This document shows, piece after piece, positions 1 to 8,009 of a DNA stretch of 64,000 bases (its first letter is position 1; each line of letters begins with the position of its first letter). The DNA lies in assembly GCF_020881035.1 (NCBI RefSeq), contig NZ_JAJITC010000011.1, positions 150,669 through 214,668 of the forward strand, written 5' to 3'. Origin of the DNA: Paraburkholderia translucens (lineage in GTDB: Bacteria; Pseudomonadota; Gammaproteobacteria; Burkholderiales; Burkholderiaceae). A program made the position numbers and the translations under genes. Below the pieces are notes generated by a model. That model did not search any database and had not been told where the DNA came from. It saw only the letters and a list, made by a program, of their open reading frames with translations.

Positions 1-249
1 GCAAACGTCGGGGCAATGCGTATAGCCGAAGAAAAGCACGACGACCATGCCTTTGTAGTCGGCAAGCGTGCGGATCTTGCCGGACGTGTCCGGCAACGAA
101 AAATCGCTGGCAAATTGGGTATTGCCGGTGATGTCGAGATTCGAGAAGGCCGGCGGCTGCTTGCCGCAACCCGCCATGAGCAGCGTGCCGCCGAGCGCCC
201 AAGCCATCACGGCGGCGCGCGCGACGCGCGCGAAGCGGTTCTCGTACAT
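1..249 (-). CDS. SCO1/SenC family copper chaperone lipoprotein (3' end outside window)
   Basis: Only the first 83 codons are inside the window. The N-terminus is a lipoprotein signal peptide: a basic n-region, a hydrophobic stretch and a lipobox LLMAGC at residues 24-29. The mature part follows the SCO pattern (FSLPDTSG, then VVLFFGYTHCPDVC), so the CxxxC copper-binding pair is visible just before the edge. SCO proteins deliver copper to the CuA centre of oxidase subunit II and act at the periplasmic membrane face. The gene starts 4 bases after the ctaB stop, so it is the last visible gene of the oxidase assembly operon. The conserved downstream histidine cannot be checked. Confidence 0.9.
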   Translation of the reverse strand, partial: MYENRFARVARAAVMAWALGGTLLMAGCGKQPPAFSNLDITGNTQFASDFSLPDTSGKIRTLADYKGMVVVLFFGYTHCPDVC

Positions 250-253
250 GACG

Positions 254-1168
254 TTAGGCACCGATCACGACGCGCGCGTAGTGGTCGATCAGCAGCGCGG
301 CGAATAGCAGCGACAGATAGACGATCGAATAACGGAAGGTCTTGCGCGCGAGATTGTCCGAATACTCGCGGTAAATCTTCCACGCGTAGGCGAGAAACAC
401 GGCGCCGAGCAGCACCGCCGACGCGAGGTACACGACGCCGCTCATGCCGGAGATAAACGGCATCAGCGTGACCGCGAACAGGATCAAGGTGTAGAGCAGG
501 ATATGCAGACGCGTGTACTTCTCGCCGTGCGTGTTCGGTAGCATCGGCAGGCCGGCGTTTTCATAGTCTTTGCGGCGATACAGCGCGAGCGCCCAGAAAT
601 GCGGCGGCGTCCACACGAAGATGATCAGCACCAGAATCCACGCGTCGCCGGGCACGTGGCCGGTCACCGCGGCCCAGCCGAGCGCCGGTGGCATCGCGCC
701 CGAGGCGCCGCCGATCACGATGTTCTGCGGCGTGGCGGGCTTCAGCAACAGCGTGTAGATGACCGCATAGCCGACGAACGTGGCCACCGTCAGCCACATG
801 GTCAGCGGATTGGCGAACGTGTACAGCGTCCACATGCCGAGGCCGCCGAGAACGGCCGAGAACAGCAGGATCTGCGCGGTGGAGATTTCGCCGCGCGCGG
901 ACGGACGCCACGACGTGCGGCGCATCTTCGCGTCGATCTGCTGCTCGACGAGGCAATTGATTGCGAACGCGGCACCGGCCAGAAGCCAGATGCCGACGGT
1001 GCCGCCGATCAGCACGGTCCACGGCACCATGCCCGGCGTTGACAGGAACATGCCGATGACCGCGCAGAATACCGCAAGCTGCGTCACGCGCGGCTTGGTC
1101 AGGGCGAGATATTGGGAGACCCGGCTTCCGGGCGTCTGGGAGAGTGTGGTGCTGTCCATGTGAGTCAC
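254..1168 (-). CDS. ctaB: Protoheme IX farnesyltransferase (heme O synthase)
   Basis: A 304-residue integral membrane prenyltransferase that adds a farnesyl group to heme B, giving heme O on the way to heme A of the aa3 oxidase. The UbiA-type first Asp-rich motif is seen as NCLVEQQIDAKMRRT around residue 70, and the typical PPHFWALAL segment lies near residue 185. Length is normal for CtaB/CyoE. The ATG used overlaps the ctaA stop by 4 bases (ATGA), showing translational coupling; a second ATG three codons later is possible. Next to ctaA the gene completes the heme A branch. Confidence 0.96.
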   Translation of the reverse strand: MTHMDSTTLSQTPGSRVSQYLALTKPRVTQLAVFCAVIGMFLSTPGMVPWTVLIGGTVGIWLLAGAAFAINCLVEQQIDAKMRRTSWRPSARGEISTAQILLFSAVLGGLGMWTLYTFANPLTMWLTVATFVGYAVIYTLLLKPATPQNIVIGGASGAMPPALGWAAVTGHVPGDAWILVLIIFVWTPPHFWALALYRRKDYENAGLPMLPNTHGEKYTRLHILLYTLILFAVTLMPFISGMSGVVYLASAVLLGAVFLAYAWKIYREYSDNLARKTFRYSIVYLSLLFAALLIDHYARVVIGA

Positions 1169-2274
1169 GCTGGCGCGGCGTCGCGCGCAGGAATCGCGGC
1201 GTGGCCGGGACGGCTATAAGCGATCCGAAAGTTTAACATAACGAGCAGAAGCAGCAGGATCGCGGCCCCGCCGTTGTGGGCTACCGCAATCGGTAATGGC
1301 CACTGCAGCACGATATTCGACAGTCCGGTGATGAACTGGATCAGCACCACCAGCAGCACCCCGTTCGCGGGCCGGCGCAACGACTCGAAGCGGCGCATCT
1401 TCAACGCGAACCACACCAGGTAGGCGATCACGACGAACGCGAACGTGCGATGCGTCCAGTGAATCGCGACCAGCGCGTCCTGCGTGATCACGTCGCCATC
1501 GCCGGTCATGCCGAGCGCGCGCCACAGATGGAAGCCGTGCGCGAAGTCCATCGGCGGGATCCACTGACCGTTGCAGGTCGGGAAGTCGGTGCAGGCGAGC
1601 ACCGCGTAGTTTGTGCTGACCCAGCCGCCGAGCGCGATCTGCAGCACAAGCAGCGCAAGGCCCGCGAGCGCCGCGACGCGCCAGCGCGCGGTTTCGGGCT
1701 CGTAGGCGGGAAGCGGCGTCAAGCGCGCGGCGAGCCAGCCGAGCGTGCCGAGCAGCGCGAGGCCGAGCAACAGATGCGTGGTCACGATGATCGGCTGCAG
1801 CTTCATCGTCACGGTCCATGCGCCGAACGCGCCCTGCACGACGATCAGCAGCAGCAGCGAGGTCGGCCACCACGGCGACACGTGCAGCGGCCGACGCTTG
1901 ATCCGCGCCGTCCACGCGATGACCGTCTGCGCGATGATCAGCACGCCGATCGCCATCGCGAAATAGCGGTGGATCATTTCGATCCAGGCCTTCGTCATGC
2001 TGACGGGGCCGCTCGGCATCGCCTGATAGGCGGCGGAGATCGCGGCGTGCGCAATGAACGGCGACGACGTGCCATAGCAGCCGGGCCAGTCCGGGCAGCC
2101 GAGGCCCGAGTCGGTGAGGCGCGTAAAGCCGCCGAACATCACGAGATCGAGTGTCAGGAAGGTGGTGAGCCAGACCAGCTTGCGGAATTTGTTGTCGTCG
2201 GCCTTGACCCACACGTAGGACAGCGGCAACAACGCGATACACAAGCCGATCAGGCCCAGTTGCAATACGAACAT
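1165..2274 (-). CDS. ctaA: Heme A synthase (CtaA/COX15)
   Basis: A 369-residue polytopic protein that oxidises the C8 methyl of heme O to the formyl group of heme A. The COX15 hallmark GFTRLTDSGLGCPDWPGCYG is present near residue 50, and the repeated half with its CTDFPTC cysteine pair is near residue 230, followed by AIHWTHR with a heme-ligand histidine. Eight hydrophobic segments fit the family. It sits between the anchored SCO-like gene and ctaB, in one direction with short gaps, so it is almost certainly co-transcribed with the oxidase assembly genes. Confidence 0.96.
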   Translation of the reverse strand: MFVLQLGLIGLCIALLPLSYVWVKADDNKFRKLVWLTTFLTLDLVMFGGFTRLTDSGLGCPDWPGCYGTSSPFIAHAAISAAYQAMPSGPVSMTKAWIEMIHRYFAMAIGVLIIAQTVIAWTARIKRRPLHVSPWWPTSLLLLIVVQGAFGAWTVTMKLQPIIVTTHLLLGLALLGTLGWLAARLTPLPAYEPETARWRVAALAGLALLVLQIALGGWVSTNYAVLACTDFPTCNGQWIPPMDFAHGFHLWRALGMTGDGDVITQDALVAIHWTHRTFAFVVIAYLVWFALKMRRFESLRRPANGVLLVVLIQFITGLSNIVLQWPLPIAVAHNGGAAILLLLLVMLNFRIAYSRPGHAAIPARDAAPA

Positions 2275-2296
2275 CTTGTTTACCCAGGTTGCGGCG

Positions 2297-2971
2297 TCAG
2301 CCGATGGTCGACCACTTGAGCAGCTTGGTCACGTCGCCCTTGATCTTGCTCGGATCCGCGTCTTTCGGGAAACGCATCATCAGATTGCCGTTCGGATCGA
2401 CCAGGTAGATGTGGTCGGTGATCTGCGTGCCGGTGTCGGCCGGCAGCCAGGCGGCGACCTGCTGCGGATCGGCGATCAGCATGTCGGTGTTGGGGTAGGC
2501 AGTTTTTATCACATCGGCGACCTTGCCTGCATCGGTGCGCAGCCACACTTCCACGACGCGCTCGCGTTCCGGGCCCTGAGCTGCGCGGATTTGCCGCATG
2601 AAGTAGAGCTTCGTCGCGCAGGCTTTGTCGCACGCGCTGCTATCGACCGAGATCATCAGCCAGCGTCCGCGCAGCGAGTCGAGCTTCAGCGGCTTGCCGT
2701 CCGCGCCGGTGACCACGAGCGAGCCGGGGATGGGCCGCTGCGGCTCGATCAGCGCGCCGTAGTTCGTGCTGCCTCCGGTCGGTTTCACGACGTAGTACAT
2801 GAAGTACGAGATCGCGATCGGCGCTGCGCAGATCACCGCGAGCAGCAGCAGCACCCAGCGGCCGCGGCGCCACGAGCCCGGGCCGTTCGGCTGGCCGGGA
2901 ATTGCTTTGGCCGCTGCGGCTTTACCGGTGGGTTTGGCAACTTCGGGCGAACGGGGAGTTTGATTCGACAC
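2297..2971 (-). CDS. Membrane-anchored SCO-like protein of the cytochrome oxidase locus
   Basis: A 224-residue protein with a Lys/Arg-rich cytoplasmic start, one transmembrane segment at about residues 39-60 and a periplasmic domain. That domain carries a CxxxC pair (CDKAC, Cys114 and Cys118) after an ISVDSS strand, and a later His187 in DHIYLVDPNG. The arrangement matches SCO copper chaperones, where CxxxC and a distal His bind copper. Overall similarity to the SCO at the left edge is low. It lies 22 bases before ctaA and 51 bases after the SURF1 gene. I infer a thiol or copper role in CuA or CuB assembly; the exact job is unknown. Confidence 0.7.
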   Translation of the reverse strand: MSNQTPRSPEVAKPTGKAAAAKAIPGQPNGPGSWRRGRWVLLLLAVICAAPIAISYFMYYVVKPTGGSTNYGALIEPQRPIPGSLVVTGADGKPLKLDSLRGRWLMISVDSSACDKACATKLYFMRQIRAAQGPERERVVEVWLRTDAGKVADVIKTAYPNTDMLIADPQQVAAWLPADTGTQITDHIYLVDPNGNLMMRFPKDADPSKIKGDVTKLLKWSTIG

Positions 2972-3022
2972 TACGGAACCTCTATCAATGTTTCGGCGGC
3001 GGCGCGCCGCGCCTTCGCTTCC

Positions 3023-3739
3023 TCACGCGCCCGGCGCGTGTTCTCTTTTGCCCGCGCGGCGTGCCGCATACAGACCGAACCCGAGCGCGGCAGCGGCCAT
3101 GCCCCACCATTGCAGCATGTAGCCGTAGTTGCGCTCGACACCTGTGGTCGGCGCGGGCCAGTCGCGCACCAGGCCGTCGCCGGCGGCGCCGGTTTGCTGG
3201 ATTACGAACGTCTGCAGCGGCAGCCCGGTCTCGGCGGCGTACGCGGCGACATCGAGATTCTGCCGGATCAGCCGATGCGGGGCCGAGCCACCCTCTCCGA
3301 GCTCGAACGCGCGCGTCGCGTCGGCGCGCGCAATCCCTTCGATTTCGACCTCGCCCGACGGCGTCGTGTACGGCGCGATGGTCTCGCGACTGCTCAGGTT
3401 ACGCGGCAGCCAGCCGCGATTGACGAGCACGTACCCGCCGCCGGCGAGTTTAAAGGGCATGACGACGTAAAAGCCCGGCCGATCGTTATATGGACGATTG
3501 TCGAGGTACACCACCTTGTCCGCGACGAAACTCCCGCGCGCCTTCACACGATGAAACTCGACGTCTTTCAGCGGGAGCGGCGCCGCGCTGACCGGCAGCG
3601 CGGGCGCGTTCTCGAACTGGGTCATGCGCGCCTCGAGAGCTTCCTTCTGATGCGCGCGATCGCGCTGCCAGAAACCAAGCCGCACCGTCACGACGACGAC
3701 CAGCAGGATCAGCAGCGCGGGAATCAGGCGAATCTTCAT
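3023..3739 (-). CDS. SURF1 family cytochrome c oxidase assembly protein
   Basis: A 238-residue protein with the SURF1 layout: an N-terminal transmembrane helix (residues 5-22) ending in GFWQRDRAHQK, a periplasmic domain with the conserved VKARGSF and YVLVNRGWLP motifs, and a C-terminal membrane helix (about 208-228) near NYGYMLQWWGMA. SURF1 helps insert heme A into subunit I. It follows coxC at a distance, separated by the oppositely directed twin-transmembrane gene, and starts the SURF1 / SCO-like / ctaA / ctaB / SCO run. Start at ATG 3739 is conventional. Confidence 0.92.
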   Translation of the reverse strand: MKIRLIPALLILLVVVVTVRLGFWQRDRAHQKEALEARMTQFENAPALPVSAAPLPLKDVEFHRVKARGSFVADKVVYLDNRPYNDRPGFYVVMPFKLAGGGYVLVNRGWLPRNLSSRETIAPYTTPSGEVEIEGIARADATRAFELGEGGSAPHRLIRQNLDVAAYAAETGLPLQTFVIQQTGAAGDGLVRDWPAPTTGVERNYGYMLQWWGMAAAALGFGLYAARRAGKREHAPGA

Positions 3740-3850
3740 TGCAGGGGCTCCGGCATCGCGTTCAGGGTTCCCCAGACCATACGGCAGACGCTCGCGCGCG
3801 GTGCGATAATGAACATGTTGCCGCGGCGCATTCCGGTTTCAGTTGGTTCC

Positions 3851-4060
3851 ATGCACATTATCGTTCCCATCGCCTTTGCTCTGATCATCGCCAGCATGGT
3901 GTCGGCGCTGTATTTCATGATGCACGACAAAGGCAAGACCAAGCGGATGGTCTGGTCGCTCGCCACGCGAGTGGGCCTGTCGATCTCCCTGTTCCTGTTC
4001 ATCCTGTTCGCGTACTGGATGGGCTGGATTCAGTCGACCGGGATTCCGTACGGGCGCTGA
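3851..4060 (+). CDS. Twin transmembrane small protein (DUF2909-like)
   Basis: A 69-residue protein starting at an internal ATG of a longer open frame. It consists almost entirely of two membrane helices (about residues 2-23 and 40-60) joined by a basic loop, MHDKGKTKR. This is the twin-transmembrane small protein often found among betaproteobacterial oxidase genes, with no known biochemical role. It is on the plus strand between the minus-strand SURF1 and coxC genes, so it must have its own promoter. The upstream reading frame is only shadow sequence of SURF1. Confidence 0.75.
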   Translation: MHIIVPIAFALIIASMVSALYFMMHDKGKTKRMVWSLATRVGLSISLFLFILFAYWMGWIQSTGIPYGR

Positions 4061-4116
4061 CGCTCGCGCATGAGTCGCCGGCGGATACCGTCAGCGGCAA
4101 ATTTTCCTCATCGCCA

Positions 4117-4150
4117 AATAAAACGCCGCCCCGATAGGTCGAGGGCGGCG
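4117..4150 (-). terminator. Rho-independent terminator after coxC
   Basis: An 8-bp GC stem (4124-4131 with 4143-4150, CGCCGCCC/GGGCGGCG) and an 11-base loop, followed on the minus strand by TTTTATTT. It lies 32 bases beyond the coxC stop and should end the coxB-coxC transcript. It may also slow plus-strand transcripts of the twin-transmembrane gene. Confidence 0.75.
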
Positions 4151-4182
4151 CTGCATTCAGCCTTGCATGCTGCTCGTGCGCT

Positions 4183-5040
4183 TTACAGCCAGTACACGAC
4201 GACGTACAGACCGAGCCAGACGACGTCGACGAAGTGCCAGTACCAGGCCGCGCCTTCGAACGCGAAGTGATGTTCCGGCGTGAAGTGGCCGCGGATCAGA
4301 CGCACCATCACGACGGCGAGCATCGTGCCGCCGAGGAACACGTGAAAGCCGTGGAAGCCGGTCAGCAGAAAGAACGTCGAACCGTAGATGCCAGAAGCGA
4401 GCGTCAGGTTCAGCTCCTTGTACGCGTGGAAGTACTCGAAGCCCTGCAGGAACAGGAAGGACACCCCCAGCACGAGCGTCGCCGCGAGCCACCCGATCGC
4501 CTTTCTGCGATGGTTGTCGCGCAGCGCGTGGTGCGACACCGTCAGCGTCGCGCCCGACGACAGCAGCAGCGCCGTGTTGATGGTCGGCACCGGCCACGGC
4601 TGCATCGACTTGTAGACGCCCACCAGCTCGGCCGGGCCGTTGTTCGGCCACACCGCCGTGAAGTCCGGCCAGATCAGCTTGTAGTCGAGGCTGCCGAGCT
4701 GATGCATCGCGATTTCGCGCGCATAGAACAGCGCGCCGAAGAATGCGCCGAAGAACATCACTTCGGAGAAGATGAACCAGCTCATGCTCCAGCGGTACGA
4801 GCGGTCGACGTTCTTGCCGTACATGCCGCCTTCCGACTCGGCGATCGCGTCGCCGAACCAGTGCCACAGCGTAAAGAGCAGCCACAGCAGACCGACGAGC
4901 ACGCCGAGCGGCGCCCACGTGTGGTCGTTGATCCAGGCCGCAAGCGATCCGAGCATGACCAGCAACCCGGTAGCGGCGCTGATCGGATGCCGCGACGGAT
5001 GCGGTACGAAGTAGTACGGGCTCTCGTTTTGACCGCTCAT
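4183..5040 (-). CDS. coxC: Cytochrome c oxidase subunit III
   Basis: A 285-residue seven-helix membrane subunit of the aa3 oxidase. Characteristic stretches are YYFVPHPSRHPI at the start, MSWFIFSEVMFFGAFFGALFY around residues 90-110, and GFHGFHVFLGGTML near residue 230 ending in WYWHFVDVVWLGLYV. Subunit III stabilises turnover and lipid-associated oxygen entry. A GGAG ribosome site precedes the ATG. It is the last core subunit of the minus-strand group and is followed by a terminator. Confidence 0.97.
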   Translation of the reverse strand: MSGQNESPYYFVPHPSRHPISAATGLLVMLGSLAAWINDHTWAPLGVLVGLLWLLFTLWHWFGDAIAESEGGMYGKNVDRSYRWSMSWFIFSEVMFFGAFFGALFYAREIAMHQLGSLDYKLIWPDFTAVWPNNGPAELVGVYKSMQPWPVPTINTALLLSSGATLTVSHHALRDNHRRKAIGWLAATLVLGVSFLFLQGFEYFHAYKELNLTLASGIYGSTFFLLTGFHGFHVFLGGTMLAVVMVRLIRGHFTPEHHFAFEGAAWYWHFVDVVWLGLYVVVYWL

Positions 5041-5165
5041 TCTTGATTCTCCACTTCAGTCCAGTTGTTCCGGAATCTCCGGCTGTATCTTCGGCGACGC
5101 GTCGATACCGCACCGCTTCTCTCTAATTCGTGGGCTCCGCCCTGCCGCCATGCCCCGCTACTGCC

Positions 5166-5375
5166 CTAACCTACCACGAGGCGCACCACCAGAATCAGCA
5201 CCCCGATCAGGACCGCCGCGCCGATCAGCGCCGCCACGATCACATGCAGCGGGTTGAGCTGCGTGGCGTCTGCTTCGAGATCGCGGCGCTTGCGCACGCC
5301 GAAAAACGACCAGAACACCGCACGCATCGACTGACCGAAACTGCTCTTGCGCGGACTGCCGCCGTTCTCGTTCAT
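5166..5375 (-). CDS. DUF2970 small membrane protein
   Basis: A 69-residue protein; I chose the internal ATG at 5375 because the family starts near MNEN and the residues before it are Arg-rich shadow sequence. It has a basic N-terminal half with SFGQSMRAVFWSFFGVRKR and one C-terminal transmembrane helix (about residues 45-67). DUF2970 proteins are found between ctaG and coxC in many betaproteobacteria and are presumed accessory to the oxidase. Function is not established. Confidence 0.8.
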   Translation of the reverse strand: MNENGGSPRKSSFGQSMRAVFWSFFGVRKRRDLEADATQLNPLHVIVAALIGAAVLIGVLILVVRLVVG

Positions 5376-5424
5376 TTCGCTTCGTCTTCCTCTGTCGTTC
5401 GCGGCTCGCGCCGTCAAACCCGCC

Positions 5425-6066
5425 TCAGGCCGGCTTCGCCGGAGTCGCCGCCGCGTTGGCCGTTGCATTGGCCTTCGATCCCGTGTCATCCGCACTCGCC
5501 GCCGCCGGCGTGTTCAACTCGAAAAAAGTGTACGACAGCGTGATCGTCTTCACGTCCTTGGGCAACTTCGGGTCGACCACGAACACCACCGGCATCCGCT
5601 TCGTCTCGTTCGCGTTCAACGTCTGCTGCGTGAAGCAGAAACACTCGATCTTCCTGAAGTACTCGGTGGCCTGCTTCGGCGCGTAGCTCGGAATGGCCTG
5701 CGCACGGATCGGGCGCGACCGCTCGTTGCTGACGTCGTACATGACCGTCGTCACTTCGCCCGGATGCACGTCGAGACTGCGCTGCTCCGGCTTGAAACCC
5801 AACAGTCCGCGCGCGTTCGCATCGAATTCGATCGAAATCGTGCGGTTCATGTCGACCTGCGTATTCCTCGCCTCGCGCGCTGATACGTCGCGCTGCACGA
5901 GATTGTTGACGCCGGTGATCTGGCAGATGGCGCGATACATCGGCACCAGCGCGAAACCGAAACCGAACATCATCAAAGCGACGACGCACAGCTTGATCAG
6001 CATCGAACGGTTGAAAGAGCGGTCGGCCCCGGCCGGCGGTTGCGTCGACATCCGAATCCTTAACAA
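5425..6066 (-). CDS. ctaG: Cytochrome c oxidase assembly protein CtaG (Cox11)
   Basis: A 213-residue single-pass membrane protein: a helix at about residues 24-44 and a periplasmic immunoglobulin-like copper-binding domain. The Cox11 motif KIECFCFTQQTL supplies the CxC copper ligands, and YTFFELN lies near the end of the core. Cox11 delivers copper to the CuB site of subunit I. A C-terminal Ala-rich tail of about 25 residues extends beyond the core domain. It sits between the 44-residue peptide gene and DUF2970, as in related genomes. Confidence 0.96.
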   Translation of the reverse strand: MLRIRMSTQPPAGADRSFNRSMLIKLCVVALMMFGFGFALVPMYRAICQITGVNNLVQRDVSAREARNTQVDMNRTISIEFDANARGLLGFKPEQRSLDVHPGEVTTVMYDVSNERSRPIRAQAIPSYAPKQATEYFRKIECFCFTQQTLNANETKRMPVVFVVDPKLPKDVKTITLSYTFFELNTPAAASADDTGSKANATANAAATPAKPA

Positions 6067-6093
6067 ACCTGCAAACAGACTGCGAAGGCGGCG

Positions 6094-6228
6094 TTAGCTG
6101 AACCAGCACTGCTTCAGAATGACGCTCGCGAAAAACACCGCGGCAATCGCGAACATCACCAACCCTATCCGCCGGTTACCCGCGCGAATCTGCTCTGGCG
6201 TACGTCTTTCCTGTGGATTGCGCGTCAT
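6094..6228 (-). CDS. Cytochrome oxidase small assembly protein (44 residues)
   Basis: A short frame from ATG 6228 to TAA 6094, below common length limits. The peptide begins MTRNPQERRTPEQIRAGN, has one transmembrane helix (GLVMFAIAAVFFASVIL) and ends KQCWFS. Peptides of this form lie just upstream of ctaG in Burkholderiales oxidase loci. It lies 27 bases before ctaG on the same strand. Role is presumed assembly-related from location only. Confidence 0.75.
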   Translation of the reverse strand: MTRNPQERRTPEQIRAGNRRIGLVMFAIAAVFFASVILKQCWFS

Positions 6229-6351
6229 GCTCGACTTTCTGAATACTGTTCTTGACTGGCGAGGCCGCCTCGGGACAGTCGCCTCGCGAAGCGCCCGGTT
6301 CCAGGTGCGGTATCTCCTGCCGTCGGAACCCGGCGCCTCGTCGGGAGAGGC

Positions 6352-7965
6352 TTACTCGACGGTCGGCGGATGCTCGAACGTATGGAACGGAGCCGGGCTC
6401 GGCACGGTCCACTCGAGGCCCATTGCGCCGTCCCACGGCTTGTCGCCCGCTTCGACGAGTTCACCGCCGCCGCGATAAGCCGGCAAGGCCACCGCGAACA
6501 GGAAGTAGACCTGCGACAGACCGAAGCCGAATGCGCCGATCGAGATCACCTGGTTCCAGTCGGTGAACTGCGCCGGGTAGTCCGCATAGCGACGCGGCAT
6601 ACCCGCGAGACCGACGAAGTGCATCGGCAGGAACGCGAGGTTGAAGAAGAACATCGACGCCCAGAAGTGGATCTTGCCGCGCGTTTCGTTGTACATCCAG
6701 CCGGTCCACTTCGGTGCCCAGTAGTACCACCCGGCGAACAGCGCGAACAGCGACCCCGCCACCAGAACGTAGTGGAAGTGCGCGACCACGAAATAGGTTC
6801 CGTGATACTGGATGTCGAGCGGCGCCATGGCGAGCATCAGACCCGAGAGGCCACCGAACGTGAACACGATCAGGAAGCCGACCGCGAACAGCATGGGCGT
6901 TTCGAAGGACAGCGAACCGCGCCACATGGTCGCGACCCAGTTGAACACCTTCACGCCCGTCGGCACCGCGATCAGCATCGTCGCGTACATGAAGAACAAT
7001 TGGCCCGTGACCGGCATGCCGGTCACGAACATGTGGTGCGCCCAGACCATGAACGACAGGATCGCGATCGATGCCGTTGCATACACCATCGAGCTATAGC
7101 CGAACAGCGGCTTGCGCGAGAACGCCGGTATCACCTGCGAGACGATCCCGAACGCCGGCAAGATCATGATGTACACCTCGGGGTGCCCGAAGAACCAGAA
7201 GATGTGCTGGTACATGACTGGGTCGCCGCCGCCCGCCGCGTTGAAGAACGACGTGCCGAAGTGACGATCGAACAGCACCATCGTGATCGCGCCCGCGAGA
7301 ACCGGCATCACGGCGATCAGCAGGTATGCGGTGATCAGCCAGGTCCACACGAACATCGGCATCTTCATCAGCGTGAGGCCGGGTGCGCGCATGTTCAGGA
7401 TCGTCACGACGATGTTGATACCGCCCATGATCGATGACGCACCCATCAGGTGGACCGCGAAAATCGCGAAGTCCATGCCGGGGCCCATCTGCGTCGAGAG
7501 CGGCGCATAGAGCGTCCAGCCCGCGGCGGTCGCGCCGCCCGGCGAGAAGAACGAACCGACCAGCAGCACCGCCGCGACCGGCAGCAGCCAGAAGCTGAAG
7601 TTGTTCATTCGCGCGAAAGCCATGTCCGATGCGCCGATCTGCAGCGGCACCATCCAGTTCGCGAAGCCGACGAACGCCGGCATGATCGCGCCGAACACCA
7701 TGATCAGCCCGTGCATGGTGGTCAACTGATTGAAGAACTCCGGACGCATGATCTGCAGACCTGGCTCGAACAGTTCGGCACGGATCATCAGCGCCATCAC
7801 GCCCCCGGACAGGAACATGGTGAACGAGAAGATCAGGTACAGCGTACCGATGTCCTTGTGGTTGGTCGCGAACAGCCAGCGACGCCAGCCATGTGGTGTT
7901 GCGTGGGCATGGTCGCCGTGCACGTGTTCGTGGCCCGCGACTACATCGTGTCCGATGCTAGACAT
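6352..7965 (-). CDS. coxA: Cytochrome c oxidase subunit I (heme a / a3-CuB)
   Basis: A 537-residue catalytic subunit with twelve membrane helices. Heme-copper ligands are visible: TTMHGLIM (heme a His), WFFGHPEVYIMILP (CuB His and the Tyr crosslink region), MVWAHHMFV (the CuB His pair) and VAHFHYVLVAG (heme a3 and heme a His). Together with coxB and coxC it reduces oxygen and pumps protons in the inner membrane. The N-terminal 25 residues are His-rich (HDVVAGHEHVHGDHAHATPHG), a possible metal-binding tail. It lies 44 bases after coxB. Confidence 0.98.
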   Translation of the reverse strand: MSSIGHDVVAGHEHVHGDHAHATPHGWRRWLFATNHKDIGTLYLIFSFTMFLSGGVMALMIRAELFEPGLQIMRPEFFNQLTTMHGLIMVFGAIMPAFVGFANWMVPLQIGASDMAFARMNNFSFWLLPVAAVLLVGSFFSPGGATAAGWTLYAPLSTQMGPGMDFAIFAVHLMGASSIMGGINIVVTILNMRAPGLTLMKMPMFVWTWLITAYLLIAVMPVLAGAITMVLFDRHFGTSFFNAAGGGDPVMYQHIFWFFGHPEVYIMILPAFGIVSQVIPAFSRKPLFGYSSMVYATASIAILSFMVWAHHMFVTGMPVTGQLFFMYATMLIAVPTGVKVFNWVATMWRGSLSFETPMLFAVGFLIVFTFGGLSGLMLAMAPLDIQYHGTYFVVAHFHYVLVAGSLFALFAGWYYWAPKWTGWMYNETRGKIHFWASMFFFNLAFLPMHFVGLAGMPRRYADYPAQFTDWNQVISIGAFGFGLSQVYFLFAVALPAYRGGGELVEAGDKPWDGAMGLEWTVPSPAPFHTFEHPPTVE

Positions 7966-8009
7966 GACAATCTCCTAGAGCGAATTCTGCGGTGCTGACC
8001 CTGAACACG

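Noticed and set aside
2276..4060. 594-codon plus-strand open frame across SURF1 and SCO-like genes
   Set aside because: It is GC-rich shadow sequence of well-recognised minus-strand genes; only its last 69 codons are a real small protein.
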